A stretch of DNA of 64,000 nucleotides, from contig NZ_ANFZ01000004.1 of NCBI RefSeq assembly GCF_000331245.1, forward strand, positions 1 to 64,000, written 5' to 3'. Source of the DNA: Blastomonas sp. AAP53. GTDB taxonomy: Bacteria; Pseudomonadota; Alphaproteobacteria; Sphingomonadales; Sphingomonadaceae. The notes under the pieces are model-generated. The model was not told the DNA's origin. It worked only from the letters and a program-made list of their open reading frames with translations, and searched no databases. Positions 8,598 to 17,194 of this stretch are shown here, piece by piece; position 1 is the stretch's first letter; each line of letters starts with the position of its first letter. The translations under genes and the position numbers were made by a program.

Positions 8598-10400
8598 ATG
8601 CCCAAATATACCGCCCCTGTGCGCGATACGCAGTTCATTCTGACCGAAGTTCTGGGAATCGAGAAATATTCGAACCTGCCGGGTTTCGACAACGCCGCTC
8701 CTGACGTGCTGTCCGCCGTGCTCGAAGAAGCCGGCAAGTTTGTCGAGGAAGTGCTGTTCCCGCTCAACCAGGTCGGCGACCTCCAGGGCTGCACCCGCCA
8801 CGCGGACGGCACCGTGACCACGCCCGATGGCTTCAAGGCTGCGTACGAGCAATATTGCGAAGCGGGCTGGGGCACGCTGGCCGCACCCGAAGAGTTCGGC
8901 GGACAGGGCATGCCGCATGTCGTCGGCATCGCGTTCGAAGAGTTCATGTCGTCGAGCAATATGGCGTTTGCCATGTATCCCGGCCTCACCCACGGCGCAG
9001 TCTCGGCCATCCTTGCCAAGGGCAGCCAGGAGCAGAAGGAAAAGTTCGCTCCTAACATGATCAGCGGCAAGTGGAGCGGCACGATGAACCTCACCGAGCC
9101 GCAGTGCGGCACGGACCTGGGTCTCATCCGCACCAAGGCTGTTCCGCAGCCCGGCGGCACCTATGCCATCACCGGCACCAAGATCTTCATCTCGTCGGGT
9201 GAGCATGACCTGACCGAGAACATCATCCACCTCGTCCTCGCCAAGACCCCCGACGCGCCCGACAGCGTCAAGGGCATCTCGCTGTTCATCGTGCCCAAGT
9301 TCATCGTCAACGACGATGGCTCGCTGGGTGAACGCAACGCGGTGTCGTGCGGATCGATCGAGCACAAGATGGGCATCCACGGCAACTCCACCTGCGTGAT
9401 GAACTATGACGGCGCGACCGGCTATCTGGTGGGCGAAGAGAACAAGGGCTTGGCTGCGATGTTCATCATGATGAACGCCGCACGCCTCGGCGTCGGCGGG
9501 CAGGGCCTGTCGATGGGCGAAGTCTCGTACCAGAACGCGGTGCAGTATGCCGGCGACCGTCGCCAGGGCCGCGCGCTCACCGGTGCGCAGGATGCCGATG
9601 AAAAGGCCGACACATTGTTCGTCCACCCGGATGTCCGCCGCATGCTGATGGAAGCCAAGGCGATCAACGAAGGCCTGCGTGCGCTCATCCTGTGGGGCGG
9701 CCTGCAGGTCGATCTGACGCACAAGGCGCAGACCGAGGAAGAACGCGTCGCCGCCGACGACATCATCAGCCTGCTGACCCCGGTGATCAAGGGCTATGGC
9801 ACCGACAAGGGCTATGAGATCGCCACCAACATGCAGCAGGTCTATGGCGGCCATGGCTATATCGCCGAATGGGGCATGGAACAGTATGTCCGCGATGCCC
9901 GCATCGCCATGATCTACGAAGGCACCAACGGCGTGCAGGCGATGGATCTGGTCGGCCGCAAGCTGGCGCAGAACGGTGGCCGTGCGGTGCAGACATTCTT
10001 CGGCATCCTTGACAGCGAATGCGCCGAGGCCAATGGCGACGAGCGCCTGGCCGATTTCGCCGGGCGTCTGGAAAAGGCGGCGGGCGAGCTCAAGGCCGCC
10101 ACGATGTGGTTCATGCAGAACGGCATGATGAACCCCAACAATGTCGGCGCAGGCGCGCACAGCTACATGCACATAATGGGCATCGTGGCGCTGGGCCTGA
10201 TGTGGCTGCGCATGATGCGCGCTTCGATTGCCGCGCTGGATGCGGGCACGGGCAACGCGGTGTTCTATGAGACCAAGCTCAAGACCGCGCGCTACTTCGC
10301 CGAGCGGATCATGCCCGATGCCGGCGCGCTGCGTCGCAAGATCGAGGCGGGATCGGAGGCGATCATGGCGCTTGAGCCCGAGCTTTTTGCTGCCGCATAA
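8598..10400 (+). CDS. Acyl-CoA dehydrogenase (long form with extra C-terminal domain)
   Basis: FAD enzyme of fatty acid beta-oxidation, 600 aa, of the large class with an N-terminal extension (MPKYTAPVRDTQFIL) and an extra C-terminal helical domain. The FAD/substrate motif appears as MNLTEPQCGTDLGLIRTKA (residues ~160) and the catalytic-base segment as YEGTNGVQAMDLVGR (residues ~440). An AGGAC stretch precedes the ATG. It sits 100 bp after the MerR gene and ends with a terminator, so the pair forms a small regulon. Confidence 0.95.
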   Translation: MPKYTAPVRDTQFILTEVLGIEKYSNLPGFDNAAPDVLSAVLEEAGKFVEEVLFPLNQVGDLQGCTRHADGTVTTPDGFKAAYEQYCEAGWGTLAAPEEFGGQGMPHVVGIAFEEFMSSSNMAFAMYPGLTHGAVSAILAKGSQEQKEKFAPNMISGKWSGTMNLTEPQCGTDLGLIRTKAVPQPGGTYAITGTKIFISSGEHDLTENIIHLVLAKTPDAPDSVKGISLFIVPKFIVNDDGSLGERNAVSCGSIEHKMGIHGNSTCVMNYDGATGYLVGEENKGLAAMFIMMNAARLGVGGQGLSMGEVSYQNAVQYAGDRRQGRALTGAQDADEKADTLFVHPDVRRMLMEAKAINEGLRALILWGGLQVDLTHKAQTEEERVAADDIISLLTPVIKGYGTDKGYEIATNMQQVYGGHGYIAEWGMEQYVRDARIAMIYEGTNGVQAMDLVGRKLAQNGGRAVQTFFGILDSECAEANGDERLADFAGRLEKAAGELKAATMWFMQNGMMNPNNVGAGAHSYMHIMGIVALGLMWLRMMRASIAALDAGTGNAVFYETKLKTARYFAERIMPDAGALRRKIEAGSEAIMALEPELFAAA

Positions 10401-10428
10401 CCGTCAAAACAGCTGCTAGCTGTTCTCA

Positions 10429-10460
10429 GGGGCGCTTCCGGGAGACCGGGAGCGCCCTTG
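10429..10460 (+). terminator. Terminator hairpin after acyl-CoA dehydrogenase
   Basis: GGGCGCTTCCGG pairs with CCGGGAGCGCCC (one G-T pair) around a short loop, followed by a T-rich stretch. The rest of the gap to 10716 (about 250 bp) shows no convincing gene; a 60-codon frame in it lacks a ribosome site and family features. Confidence 0.7.
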
Positions 10461-10716
10461 TCATTTGGTTTTGCGATGAACCGAGCAGATCTTTGGTCGC
10501 TGATTGAAAACCGAGTGGCGCAGACGGCCCGTGTGGTGCGCGCCGGACAGACGCGCATTTGCGCCACTCTGCCGGAACCTGCTTTCCTCGCGTCCGGGCG
10601 CCCCAGCCGGGCAGGAACACAGGCATGGCTCTCTCGTTGATGCTGCGGAGCGAAGATGACCCTCCACAATATCTTAAAGGCCCTGCCGAGGGGTCACATA
10701 ACGAGGAGTAAATCTC

Positions 10717-11001
10717 ATGAAGAACACGATTTTTGGAGCCCTGATTGCAGCCGGCGCACTGGCCGCAACCCCCGCCATGGCACAGGAAATGACGCCTGAG
10801 ACCCCGGCCACACCAACCCAGGAAGCGCCAATGACCGAAGCGCCGGCCACCGACAGCCAGGTTCCGCCCGCCACCCTCGATTCGAACGGCGACGGCACGA
10901 TGGACGCCTGGGATCGCAACGGTGACGGCACTGCTGATGCCTGGGACACCGACGGCGATGGCAAGCCTGACAAGGCCGATCCGATGGAAGCCGCCGAATA
11001 A
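10717..11001 (+). CDS. Small secreted protein with tandem Ca-binding-like DxNGDG repeats
   Basis: A 94-aa protein with a good signal peptide (cleavage after AMAQ, residue ~23), a Pro/Thr/Glu-rich linker (residues 24-54) and three 11-residue repeats starting at D55, D66 and D77 (DSNGDGTMDAW, DRNGDGTADAW, DTDGDGKPDKA). This spacing is that of the calcium-binding loops in thrombospondin type 3 and EF-hand-like repeats. A strong GAGGAG site precedes the ATG. It is single, between terminators. The role may be periplasmic calcium binding (inference). Confidence 0.8.
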   Translation: MKNTIFGALIAAGALAATPAMAQEMTPETPATPTQEAPMTEAPATDSQVPPATLDSNGDGTMDAWDRNGDGTADAWDTDGDGKPDKADPMEAAE

Positions 11002-11027
11002 CAGTTGCCCTCATCGGGTCGCAACGG

Positions 11028-11060
11028 AAGGCTGGGAGAGCAATCTCCCAGCCTTTTGTT
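11028..11060 (+). terminator. Rho-independent terminator
   Basis: A perfect 12-bp stem AAGGCTGGGAGA/TCTCCCAGCCTT with a GCAA tetraloop, then a T run, placed 27 bp after the small secreted protein. Confidence 0.95.
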
Positions 11061-11269
11061 TATTCGTCCCCCTTTGTCGGGGAACAACAATAACGGAAAA
11101 TTTTTTGGTGCTAACAGCACTTTAGCTGCGCCACGCTTTCCTGATGGCGGATGTGTTAATACCTGTTTACCACCAAAATTGATCTTTTTGCATGCCGGAA
11201 ACGCCTGATTAACCCGCTTTGGCTATGTCGTCTCCCACGAGTTGTTTTACCTTTTTTGGGAGAAAAGGA

Positions 11270-12784
11270 ATGCAATCAGGATTGCAGGAGAGGCTTGAGT
11301 TTTACGGACTGGACCACAACGATCGTTCCACCTTCCGTCGGGTCAAACGGTCACTGAGCCGCCACGTCAACCGCGCTTTGGAAAAATTCTATCGCAAGGT
11401 CGGGGCTCTGCCCGAACTGAAGACGTTTTTCTCCGATCCTTCGCGGCTCGACTACGCCAAGAACGCACAGCACAGCCACTGGATGAAGATCTTCGGTGAT
11501 GGCCTTACCGACGACTACATGAAGCGTGCAGTCGGTGTCGGCCAGGTCCATGCGCGGATCGGCCTGGAACCCAAATGGTATGTCGGCGGCTATGCGCTGA
11601 TCCTGGAAGAGATGATCCACGGGATGATCTCGCCAGGCTACCTTCGTTTCATGCCGGGTCGTCGCAAGCTGGCACGCGATGTCGCAGCGCTGGTCAAGGT
11701 CTCGCTGCTCGACATCGATGTCGCGCTGTCGACATATTTCGTCGAAGCCGAAGAAAAGGTCCGTGGTGTCGTACTGGGCCAGATGGGCACTGCACTCAAG
11801 CAGCTCGCACAGGGCGATCTGACGGCCCGGATGGACGGCCTGCCGGTCGATTATGCGCAGGTCGAGACAGATTTCAACGCGGCGACGGCTGCGTTGCGCG
11901 AAACTCTGATGGCGGTGAGTTCCAGCGTGGGCGTCATCTCGTCGGGCAGCGGTGAAATCCGCTCCGGCGCAGATGATCTGGCCTCGCGGACCGAAGAACA
12001 GGCCGCATCGCTTGAGGAAACCGCCGCAGCGATGCGCGCAGCGACCGACATGGTGCAGGAAACCACCCGCAGCGCGGTTGCGGTCAATGCCGAAATGGCA
12101 AAGATGCAGGCCGAAGCAACCGAGGGCGGCGTTATCGTCGGCAAGGCAGTGGGTGCAATGGACTCGATCGAGAAATCGTCGAGCGAGATCGGCAAGATCA
12201 TCACCGTGATCGATGGCATCGCGTTCCAGACCAACCTTCTGGCGCTCAACGCCGGTGTCGAGGCGGCGCGTGCGGGTGATGCCGGCAAGGGCTTTGCCGT
12301 CGTTGCGCACGAGGTGCGGGCGTTGGCCCAGCGCTGCGCTGATGCCGCACATGAAATCAAGGTGCTGATCAGCAACAGCACCGAACATGTCGACAATGGC
12401 GTGAAGCTGGTGGGCGAGACCGGAACCATGCTCACCCGCATTGTCGAACGCGTCGGCGAAGTCAGCCATGTGATTACCCGGATCGCTTCCTCGGCAGAAA
12501 GTCAGTCGGCCAGCATGATCCAGGTCAACTCTGCCGTGGGCGACATGGACAAGATGACCCAGCAGAACGCGGCCATGGTCGAAGAGACTGCGGCATCTGC
12601 GCGCAGCCTGGCCAGCGAAGCAGAAGAGCTGGCGACCAAGGTTGCTCGCTTCCGGTTGGGTGAAGTGCCGATGGCCCCCATCCAGCGCAGAAGCTATGCC
12701 GCCGCGCCCAGAAAGCAGGCGCGTGTCCCGATGGTCAGCGGCAATCTGGCCTTGAAGGACGAGGACGACTGGTCCGAGTTCTGA
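11270..12784 (+). CDS. Globin-coupled methyl-accepting chemotaxis protein
   Basis: Soluble 504-aa sensor. The N-terminal ~170 residues are a protoglobin domain with proximal His94 in [19 protein letters not shown], so it probably binds haem and senses O2 or another gas. A HAMP-like segment follows ([11 protein letters not shown]), then a methyl-accepting signalling domain whose hairpin tip carries [17 protein letters not shown] and [15 protein letters not shown]. No membrane helices. The C-terminus DDWSEF fits the xWxxF tether for CheR/CheB. The ATG at 11270 is chosen because GGAG lies 7 bases upstream; longer frames from 11219 or 11225 lack one. No che genes are nearby, so it works with a system elsewhere. 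Confidence 0.93.
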   Translation: MQSGLQERLEFYGLDHNDRSTFRRVKRSLSRHVNRALEKFYRKVGALPELKTFFSDPSRLDYAKNAQHSHWMKIFGDGLTDDYMKRAVGVGQVHARIGLEPKWYVGGYALILEEMIHGMISPGYLRFMPGRRKLARDVAALVKVSLLDIDVALSTYFVEAEEKVRGVVLGQMGTALKQLAQGDLTARMDGLPVDYAQVETDFNAATAALRETLMAVSSSVGVISSGSGEIRSGADDLASRTEEQAASLEETAAAMRAATDMVQETTRSAVAVNAEMAKMQAEATEGGVIVGKAVGAMDSIEKSSSEIGKIITVIDGIAFQTNLLALNAGVEAARAGDAGKGFAVVAHEVRALAQRCADAAHEIKVLISNSTEHVDNGVKLVGETGTMLTRIVERVGEVSHVITRIASSAESQSASMIQVNSAVGDMDKMTQQNAAMVEETAASARSLASEAEELATKVARFRLGEVPMAPIQRRSYAAAPRKQARVPMVSGNLALKDEDDWSEF

Positions 12785-12806
12785 TCGCAGTCCAGTTCCG
12801 CATCAG

Positions 12807-12845
12807 CAGTCGCCGGAACCCGTGCTCCGGCGACTGAATTGCGCA
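12807..12845 (+). terminator. Strong hairpin after chemoreceptor gene
   Basis: CAGTCGCCGGA pairs perfectly (11 bp) with TCCGGCGACTG. The T tract is poor (AATTGCGCAAATTTTC), so termination may be partial. Confidence 0.65.
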
Positions 12846-12924
12846 AATTTTCAGCTATGGTTTACCTTCGCTTATTGTCTCGCTGGCATAGCTGGCACGG
12901 CGTTTGTCCCATAGGAGGCGTCTG

Positions 12925-14145
12925 ATGATGCACATCGATCCCAAGCAGCTCCGCGCCGAATCTGTCGCGCTGGGTGCGATCGAGTGCAGCTTGGTTCCTG
13001 GTGTTTCTTCTGCGGTTGGCAGGCTGGCCGCGCTGGCACCAGCCAGCCATGCATTCCTGCGAGACGGCTGGTTCTGCCGGGGTGAGCCGGAGGCGCTGAC
13101 GACGCTGGTGGCCCGGCGCGGCGATGGGAGCGAAATTCTGGCCCTGCCGATGCGCCAGCTTGGCCCGCCAGGGTTCAGGGCGCGTTCGCTGGCGGGAAGC
13201 TATTGGCCGTTTCGCAGTGCCGCGATCGATCCGAGCATCGGCGTGGGCGATATGCGCGCGGTGCTCGATCATCCGATAACGCAGGCGGCCATCGGTCCGC
13301 TGCTGCGGATCGGCCCGGTCTATCAGGACGATCGTCTGGCCCAGCTGGTGGTCGCGGGCGCCGATGCCGCAGGTTGGCATGTGCTGATCCGCGACATGGG
13401 GCAGAGCTTTGTGCAGGATCTGCCCGAGCCCGGCGCGCCGGATGCATGGCCCAGCAAGTCGCGCCGAAAGAAGGTGCGGCGCATGGCGGCACGGCTCGAG
13501 GAGCAGGGGCCACTGACTGTGCGGATTGTGCGCGGCAGGGACTGGTCCGACGGCATTTTTCAGGATCTTGTGCGGATCGAAGAGAACAGCTGGGTCGGCA
13601 AGCGTACTGATCGCAGCGGCGCGAAGTTCCTCAATCCGCACATGCTGGCGCATTGGCAACGTGCCGTTGTCGACCCGAAGCTGGCCAGCATGCTGTCTGC
13701 GGCGCTTTTGTATGTCGGCGACCGGCCAATCGCCTTCTCGCTCGATCTCACCTGCGGTACCGTGCAATACGGCATTGCCAGCAGCTATGACGAAGAGTTC
13801 GCCGCCTATTCGCCGGGCCAGATCGTCACCGTCCATGCGATCGATGACAGCATCGCCCATGGCGTCCGCACCATCGACTGGGGCGCAGGCGACAGCGGCT
13901 ACAAGCAGGAGCTGGGCGCACGCCCAGGTTCGCGCATTCACGACATGCTGCTGGTCCGCAGCGCATCGGTGGCCGCCGCCTTGCGCCCCCGGTGGGAGGA
14001 ATCGAGCGGCTCGGGTACACGCGCCATCGTGGCTGGCCTCGCCGATGCCATCAAGGTCTCGGGGCTCCCGTCCAGCCTCACCCTGCGGCGGCTGCTGATG
14101 TCGGGCCTTGCGCTGTCGGCGGCAGCATCGATGCTGGCCGACTAG
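12925..14145 (+). CDS. GNAT-type acyltransferase, CelD/BcsL-like
   Basis: A 406-aa protein of the double-GNAT fold family (Acetyltransf_6, CelD). The C-terminal half carries the typical segments, e.g. FSLDLTCGTVQYGIASSYD and IDWGAGDSGYKQELG (about residues 270-340). Such proteins are linked with exopolysaccharide or cell-envelope acylation, but the substrate here is unknown. The start is set by AGGAGG six bases before the first of two ATGs at 12925. Neighbours give no operon context. Confidence 0.8.
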   Translation: MMHIDPKQLRAESVALGAIECSLVPGVSSAVGRLAALAPASHAFLRDGWFCRGEPEALTTLVARRGDGSEILALPMRQLGPPGFRARSLAGSYWPFRSAAIDPSIGVGDMRAVLDHPITQAAIGPLLRIGPVYQDDRLAQLVVAGADAAGWHVLIRDMGQSFVQDLPEPGAPDAWPSKSRRKKVRRMAARLEEQGPLTVRIVRGRDWSDGIFQDLVRIEENSWVGKRTDRSGAKFLNPHMLAHWQRAVVDPKLASMLSAALLYVGDRPIAFSLDLTCGTVQYGIASSYDEEFAAYSPGQIVTVHAIDDSIAHGVRTIDWGAGDSGYKQELGARPGSRIHDMLLVRSASVAAALRPRWEESSGSGTRAIVAGLADAIKVSGLPSSLTLRRLLMSGLALSAAASMLAD

Positions 14146-14223
14146 CCCTCGGGCTGCACGATCGGGGGCGTGGCTGCACCGCGCCGCTTGCGCCAGCGCC
14201 GTCGCTGCCGGTAAGGGTGGCGA

Positions 14224-15888
14224 ATGCTGAAACCGCTTTTGCTCCTCGCCGCAGCCAGCGCTGCCTTGTCATTCCCCGCTTTTGCCCAGACACCGATCTC
14301 GGTCGATCCCGATCAGCTGACGCAAACCGTTCGAACTTTGGCCTCTGACACGTTCGAGGGGCGCGCCCCCGGCACGCGCGGCGAGGACCGGACATTGGGC
14401 TATCTGATCGCGCGGTTCGAAGCTTTGGGGCTCGAGCCTGCAGGCCCCGACGGCGGCTGGCTGCAGAAGGTGCCGCTGCTCCACACGCGGCTGCAGACCG
14501 CGCGTCGGCTTGATTTTGAAACGCCAGGCGGCGCTGTTCCGGCAAAGCCCGCCGAAGACATCTATATCTCGACCATCCGGCCCGAAGACACAGCGAAGAT
14601 CGACAACGCGCCCCTGGTCTTTGTCGGCTATGGCGTGAAGGCGGACGAGCGCGGCTGGGACGATTTCAAGGGTGCAGACCTCAAGGGCAAGGTCGCGGTG
14701 TTCCTGATCAACGATCCCGATTTCGCCGCCCAGCCGGGAGAGCCCGCTGCGGGCAAGTTCGGCGATCGCACGATGACCTATTACGGGCGCTGGACCTACA
14801 AGTTCGAGGAAGCCGCGCGCCAGGGTGCGGTTGCTGCGCTCATTGTCCACAACGCCGCGGGCGTCGGCTATGGCTGGAACGTGGTCATCAGCGCCGGCGG
14901 CGAGAATTACGATATCGTTCGCGCGCCCGAGGCGCTGACCAGCCTGAAGCTGCAGGGCTGGCTCTCTGCCGAGATGTCGACCCGGCTGTTTGCGGCAGCA
15001 GGGCTGGATCTGGCGAAGCTCGAGGTCGCTGCCCGCTCGCCCGGATTTCGTCCGGTCGAGCTGAAGGGCGTGAGCTTGAACGCCGACATTCCCGTCGTGC
15101 CTGAGGTCGTCACCAGCCACAATGTGCTGGCGAAAATCCCCGGCATCGTTCAGCCCGAAGAGGTCGTGATGATCGGTGCCCACTGGGATGCCTATGGCGA
15201 GGGCAAGCCGGATGCGCAGGGCCGCATCTACCGCGCCGGTGCCAATGACGACGCTCTGGGCATCGCCGGCATGATCGAGATCGCGCGCGCGATGAAGGCG
15301 CAGCCCGCGCCTCGACGGTCGGTGGTGTTCGGTGTCTGGACGGCAGAAGAACGCGGTCTGCTGGGCTCTGAATATTATGCTGCCAACCCCGTCTATCCGA
15401 TGGCGCAAACGGTCGCCAATCTGGGGCTCGACATTCTGCAGACCGCAGGCGCTGCGAATGATGTCGTGCTGGTGGGCAAGGGGCAGAATACGCTGGAAGA
15501 CGATATGGCGCGCGTCGCGGCCACCCAGGGCCGCACCGTGACGCCCGAAAGCCTGCCTGAACGCGGGCTGTTCTACCGCGCCGACCATTTCTCGTTCGCC
15601 AAGCGCGGCGTGCCGGTGATGCTGCTGATGGGCATCGCGGGCGCTTCCGACCTCAAACAGGGCGGTAGCGCGGCCGGGCAGGCGTGGATCGATGCCTATA
15701 CCGGCCGGTGCTATCACCAGGCCTGCGATGCGTGGGGGCCGGACTGGAACCTCGACGGCGCGGTGCAGGATATCGAACTGGTCGGAGTGATCGGTGCGGA
15801 ACTGGCCAATTCCGCGCGCTGGCCGCAATGGAAGGCTGGATCGGAATTCAAGGCCATCCGCGATAAGGCGGGCGTGCCCACGCAGTAA
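14224..15888 (+). CDS. M28 family metallopeptidase, secreted, with PA domain
   Basis: Zinc aminopeptidase-like enzyme of 554 aa with a signal peptide (cleaved after AFAQ, residue ~22). A PA-type insert occupies about residues 130-280. The metal site follows the M28 order: His in GAHWDAYG, Asp in GANDDALG, Glu pair in WTAEERGLLGSEYY, Asp in LGLDILQ, and His in RADHFSFAKRG. Probably periplasmic or secreted peptide degradation. Its stop is 14 bp from the 3' end of a degraded oxidoreductase gene on the other strand. Confidence 0.93.
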   Translation: MLKPLLLLAAASAALSFPAFAQTPISVDPDQLTQTVRTLASDTFEGRAPGTRGEDRTLGYLIARFEALGLEPAGPDGGWLQKVPLLHTRLQTARRLDFETPGGAVPAKPAEDIYISTIRPEDTAKIDNAPLVFVGYGVKADERGWDDFKGADLKGKVAVFLINDPDFAAQPGEPAAGKFGDRTMTYYGRWTYKFEEAARQGAVAALIVHNAAGVGYGWNVVISAGGENYDIVRAPEALTSLKLQGWLSAEMSTRLFAAAGLDLAKLEVAARSPGFRPVELKGVSLNADIPVVPEVVTSHNVLAKIPGIVQPEEVVMIGAHWDAYGEGKPDAQGRIYRAGANDDALGIAGMIEIARAMKAQPAPRRSVVFGVWTAEERGLLGSEYYAANPVYPMAQTVANLGLDILQTAGAANDVVLVGKGQNTLEDDMARVAATQGRTVTPESLPERGLFYRADHFSFAKRGVPVMLLMGIAGASDLKQGGSAAGQAWIDAYTGRCYHQACDAWGPDWNLDGAVQDIELVGVIGAELANSARWPQWKAGSEFKAIRDKAGVPTQ

Positions 15889-15902
15889 GGTCGCCCTGTT
15901 GG

Positions 15903-16191
15903 TCAGGCGAGCGCGGCGGCCGAAATCACGTGACGCCCAAGCCTCGCCGCCACAGCCGCCTCGATCAGGGCATGAGCGATATTCTCGGCCGGGCTGATCC
16001 GCCATCCGCGCGGCAGCACGGGGCCAGCACGCGCAGGATCGCTTCCGACATGCGCTCGGCGGCGCGGAACTCGTCACGCTCGCCACCGATCAGCCCGGGG
16101 CGGTGACCTAGGTGATACGCGGGTCGGCCTGCGCCCTGGCAAGTACGATACCGCCTCCACGCCCGGTAGCCCCTGCAATCAGCAATGTCGC
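15903..16191 (-). pseudogene. NAD(P)-binding oxidoreductase remnant (C-terminal piece joined to a foreign N-terminal piece)
   Basis: Read from 16191 down, the first ~28 codons resemble the Rossmann start of an HTATIP2/YwnB-like oxidoreductase (TLLIAGATGRGGG, LARAQADPRIT), then a TAG stop at about 16110. At about 16100 the sequence jumps to a C-terminal part (PGLIGGERDEFRAAERM, then AEILRVLAP-like). A single missing base near 16020 shifts the frame; restoring it gives PVLPRGWRISPAENIAHALIEA and a normal end at 15903. The C-terminal part continues exactly where the fragment at 20977-21408 breaks off (...SYTIV | RPGLIGG), so it probably belonged to that gene before the insertion. Not functional. 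Confidence 0.7.
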
Positions 16192-16293
16192 CCGGCATTC
16201 GCCGCGCAGCTTGCGGTTGGACGCTTCGATGAACGCATTGTCTATCGGCTTGACAGGGCGGGATAGGTCCAAGACCACACCGCGCTGGTAAGC
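16192..16293 (-). mobile_element. IS3-family transposase remnant
   Basis: The minus-strand frame reads AYQRGVVLDLSRPVKPIDNA followed by FIEASNRKLRGECR. This is the conserved stretch around the last catalytic Glu of IS3-type OrfB transposases (family pattern QRGV-LDFSRPGKPTDNAFIE-FN-R-R-EC). Only ~34 codons remain, fused in frame to the oxidoreductase fragment at 16191. The sequence between 16294 and 16419 has no recognisable gene. Confidence 0.75.
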
Positions 16294-16419
16294 TCGTTGC
16301 GCAGCCGCAGCCCCAATGGCCCAAAATTCAGGTGGCAGAGCAGCGGCACTCCCCAGAATTCGAACGAATGCCTTGCCGCTAGCGGGGCCATGATTTTCAT
16401 CGCAGACAGACGACCACCG

Positions 16420-17046
16420 TTACTCCGGCGTTGAGGTAAATTGCTGCAGTCGATCGACCGCACCATCGGGTGAGGCTAGCAGCAGCATGTTTGCAAGCAA
16501 GTTGACTGCGCCAAGAGTGGCCGGCCTGTCTGGGAGAATCATGTCCGACAGCGTCAGTCCGCGAATGGCCCAGACCATCAATCGCATGACAGAACGCGCG
16601 GTTGCTTCGTTACCGCCATATTCTGCACGCAACTTGCTCAAAGCTCCTTCTTCAGCGGCCTTTTGCGTTGGGCCGACCATACGGGCCAGATCAGGATCAC
16701 TGCGTGCCGCCTGAAGGATTTCAAGCACCGCCACGCCTGACGGCCGGGACAGTACGGACCAGAGAATATTTGGCCATTGCGAAAGCCGGTCCATTTCAGG
16801 CGATTGCACAATATCCTGATATTGTGCCATTTCATCCTCGAAAACCATCTTGACCACCGCCGCCATCAACTCCGCCTTGGTGTGGAAGTGATGCAGAAAC
16901 GCCCCGCGCGAAAGACCCGCACGTTCTGAGATTATCGCTGTGGTGACAGCGGAATAGCCAAGATCATAGATCGCCGAAACCGAGGCACGGAGCAGTGCTG
17001 CCCTTGTCTCGGCTGATCGTTCTTCCTGCGTGCGACGTATCTTCAA
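16420..17046 (-). CDS. TetR/AcrR family transcriptional regulator
   Basis: A 208-aa repressor. The N-terminal HTH covers about residues 8-55 (ETRAALLRASVSAIYDLGYS, ISERAGLSRGAFLHHFHTKAEL) and a helical ligand-binding domain follows. The TTG at 17046 is preferred: GGAGG lies 9 bases upstream and the length is typical. A longer frame from ATG 17124 would start inside the inverted repeat 17119-17144 and add 26 non-family residues. It is divergent from a TonB receptor gene, which it probably controls together with the GH1 gene. The gene is part of the inserted 16.1-21.0 kb segment. Confidence 0.9.
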   Translation of the reverse strand: MKIRRTQEERSAETRAALLRASVSAIYDLGYSAVTTAIISERAGLSRGAFLHHFHTKAELMAAVVKMVFEDEMAQYQDIVQSPEMDRLSQWPNILWSVLSRPSGVAVLEILQAARSDPDLARMVGPTQKAAEEGALSKLRAEYGGNEATARSVMRLMVWAIRGLTLSDMILPDRPATLGAVNLLANMLLLASPDGAVDRLQQFTSTPE

Positions 17047-17118
17047 GCCCTGATCCCTCCGGCTGCAACCTGCATGAAGCTCTTCCACGCATCCACCGAA
17101 TTGTTCAAGGTACAGAAA

Positions 17119-17144
17119 AAACATTCATGCTTGAATGAATGTTT
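17119..17144. promoter_or_regulatory. TetR operator in the divergent promoter region
   Basis: A perfect 9-bp inverted repeat AAACATTCA-N8-TGAATGTTT lies between the TetR gene and the TonB receptor gene. The spacer TGCTTGAA makes it nearly continuous TGAATGAATG. Such ATTCA/TGAAT repeats are typical TetR-family sites. Confidence 0.7.
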
Positions 17145-17194
17145 GTTTGTCTATAACCGGCAGCCGAGTTCAAAAGGACTGAAGGGAGAGTGAT

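Noticed and set aside
10458-10669. Small frames in the gap after acyl-CoA dehydrogenase
   Set aside because: No ribosome site, and they overlap the terminator; nothing recognisable.
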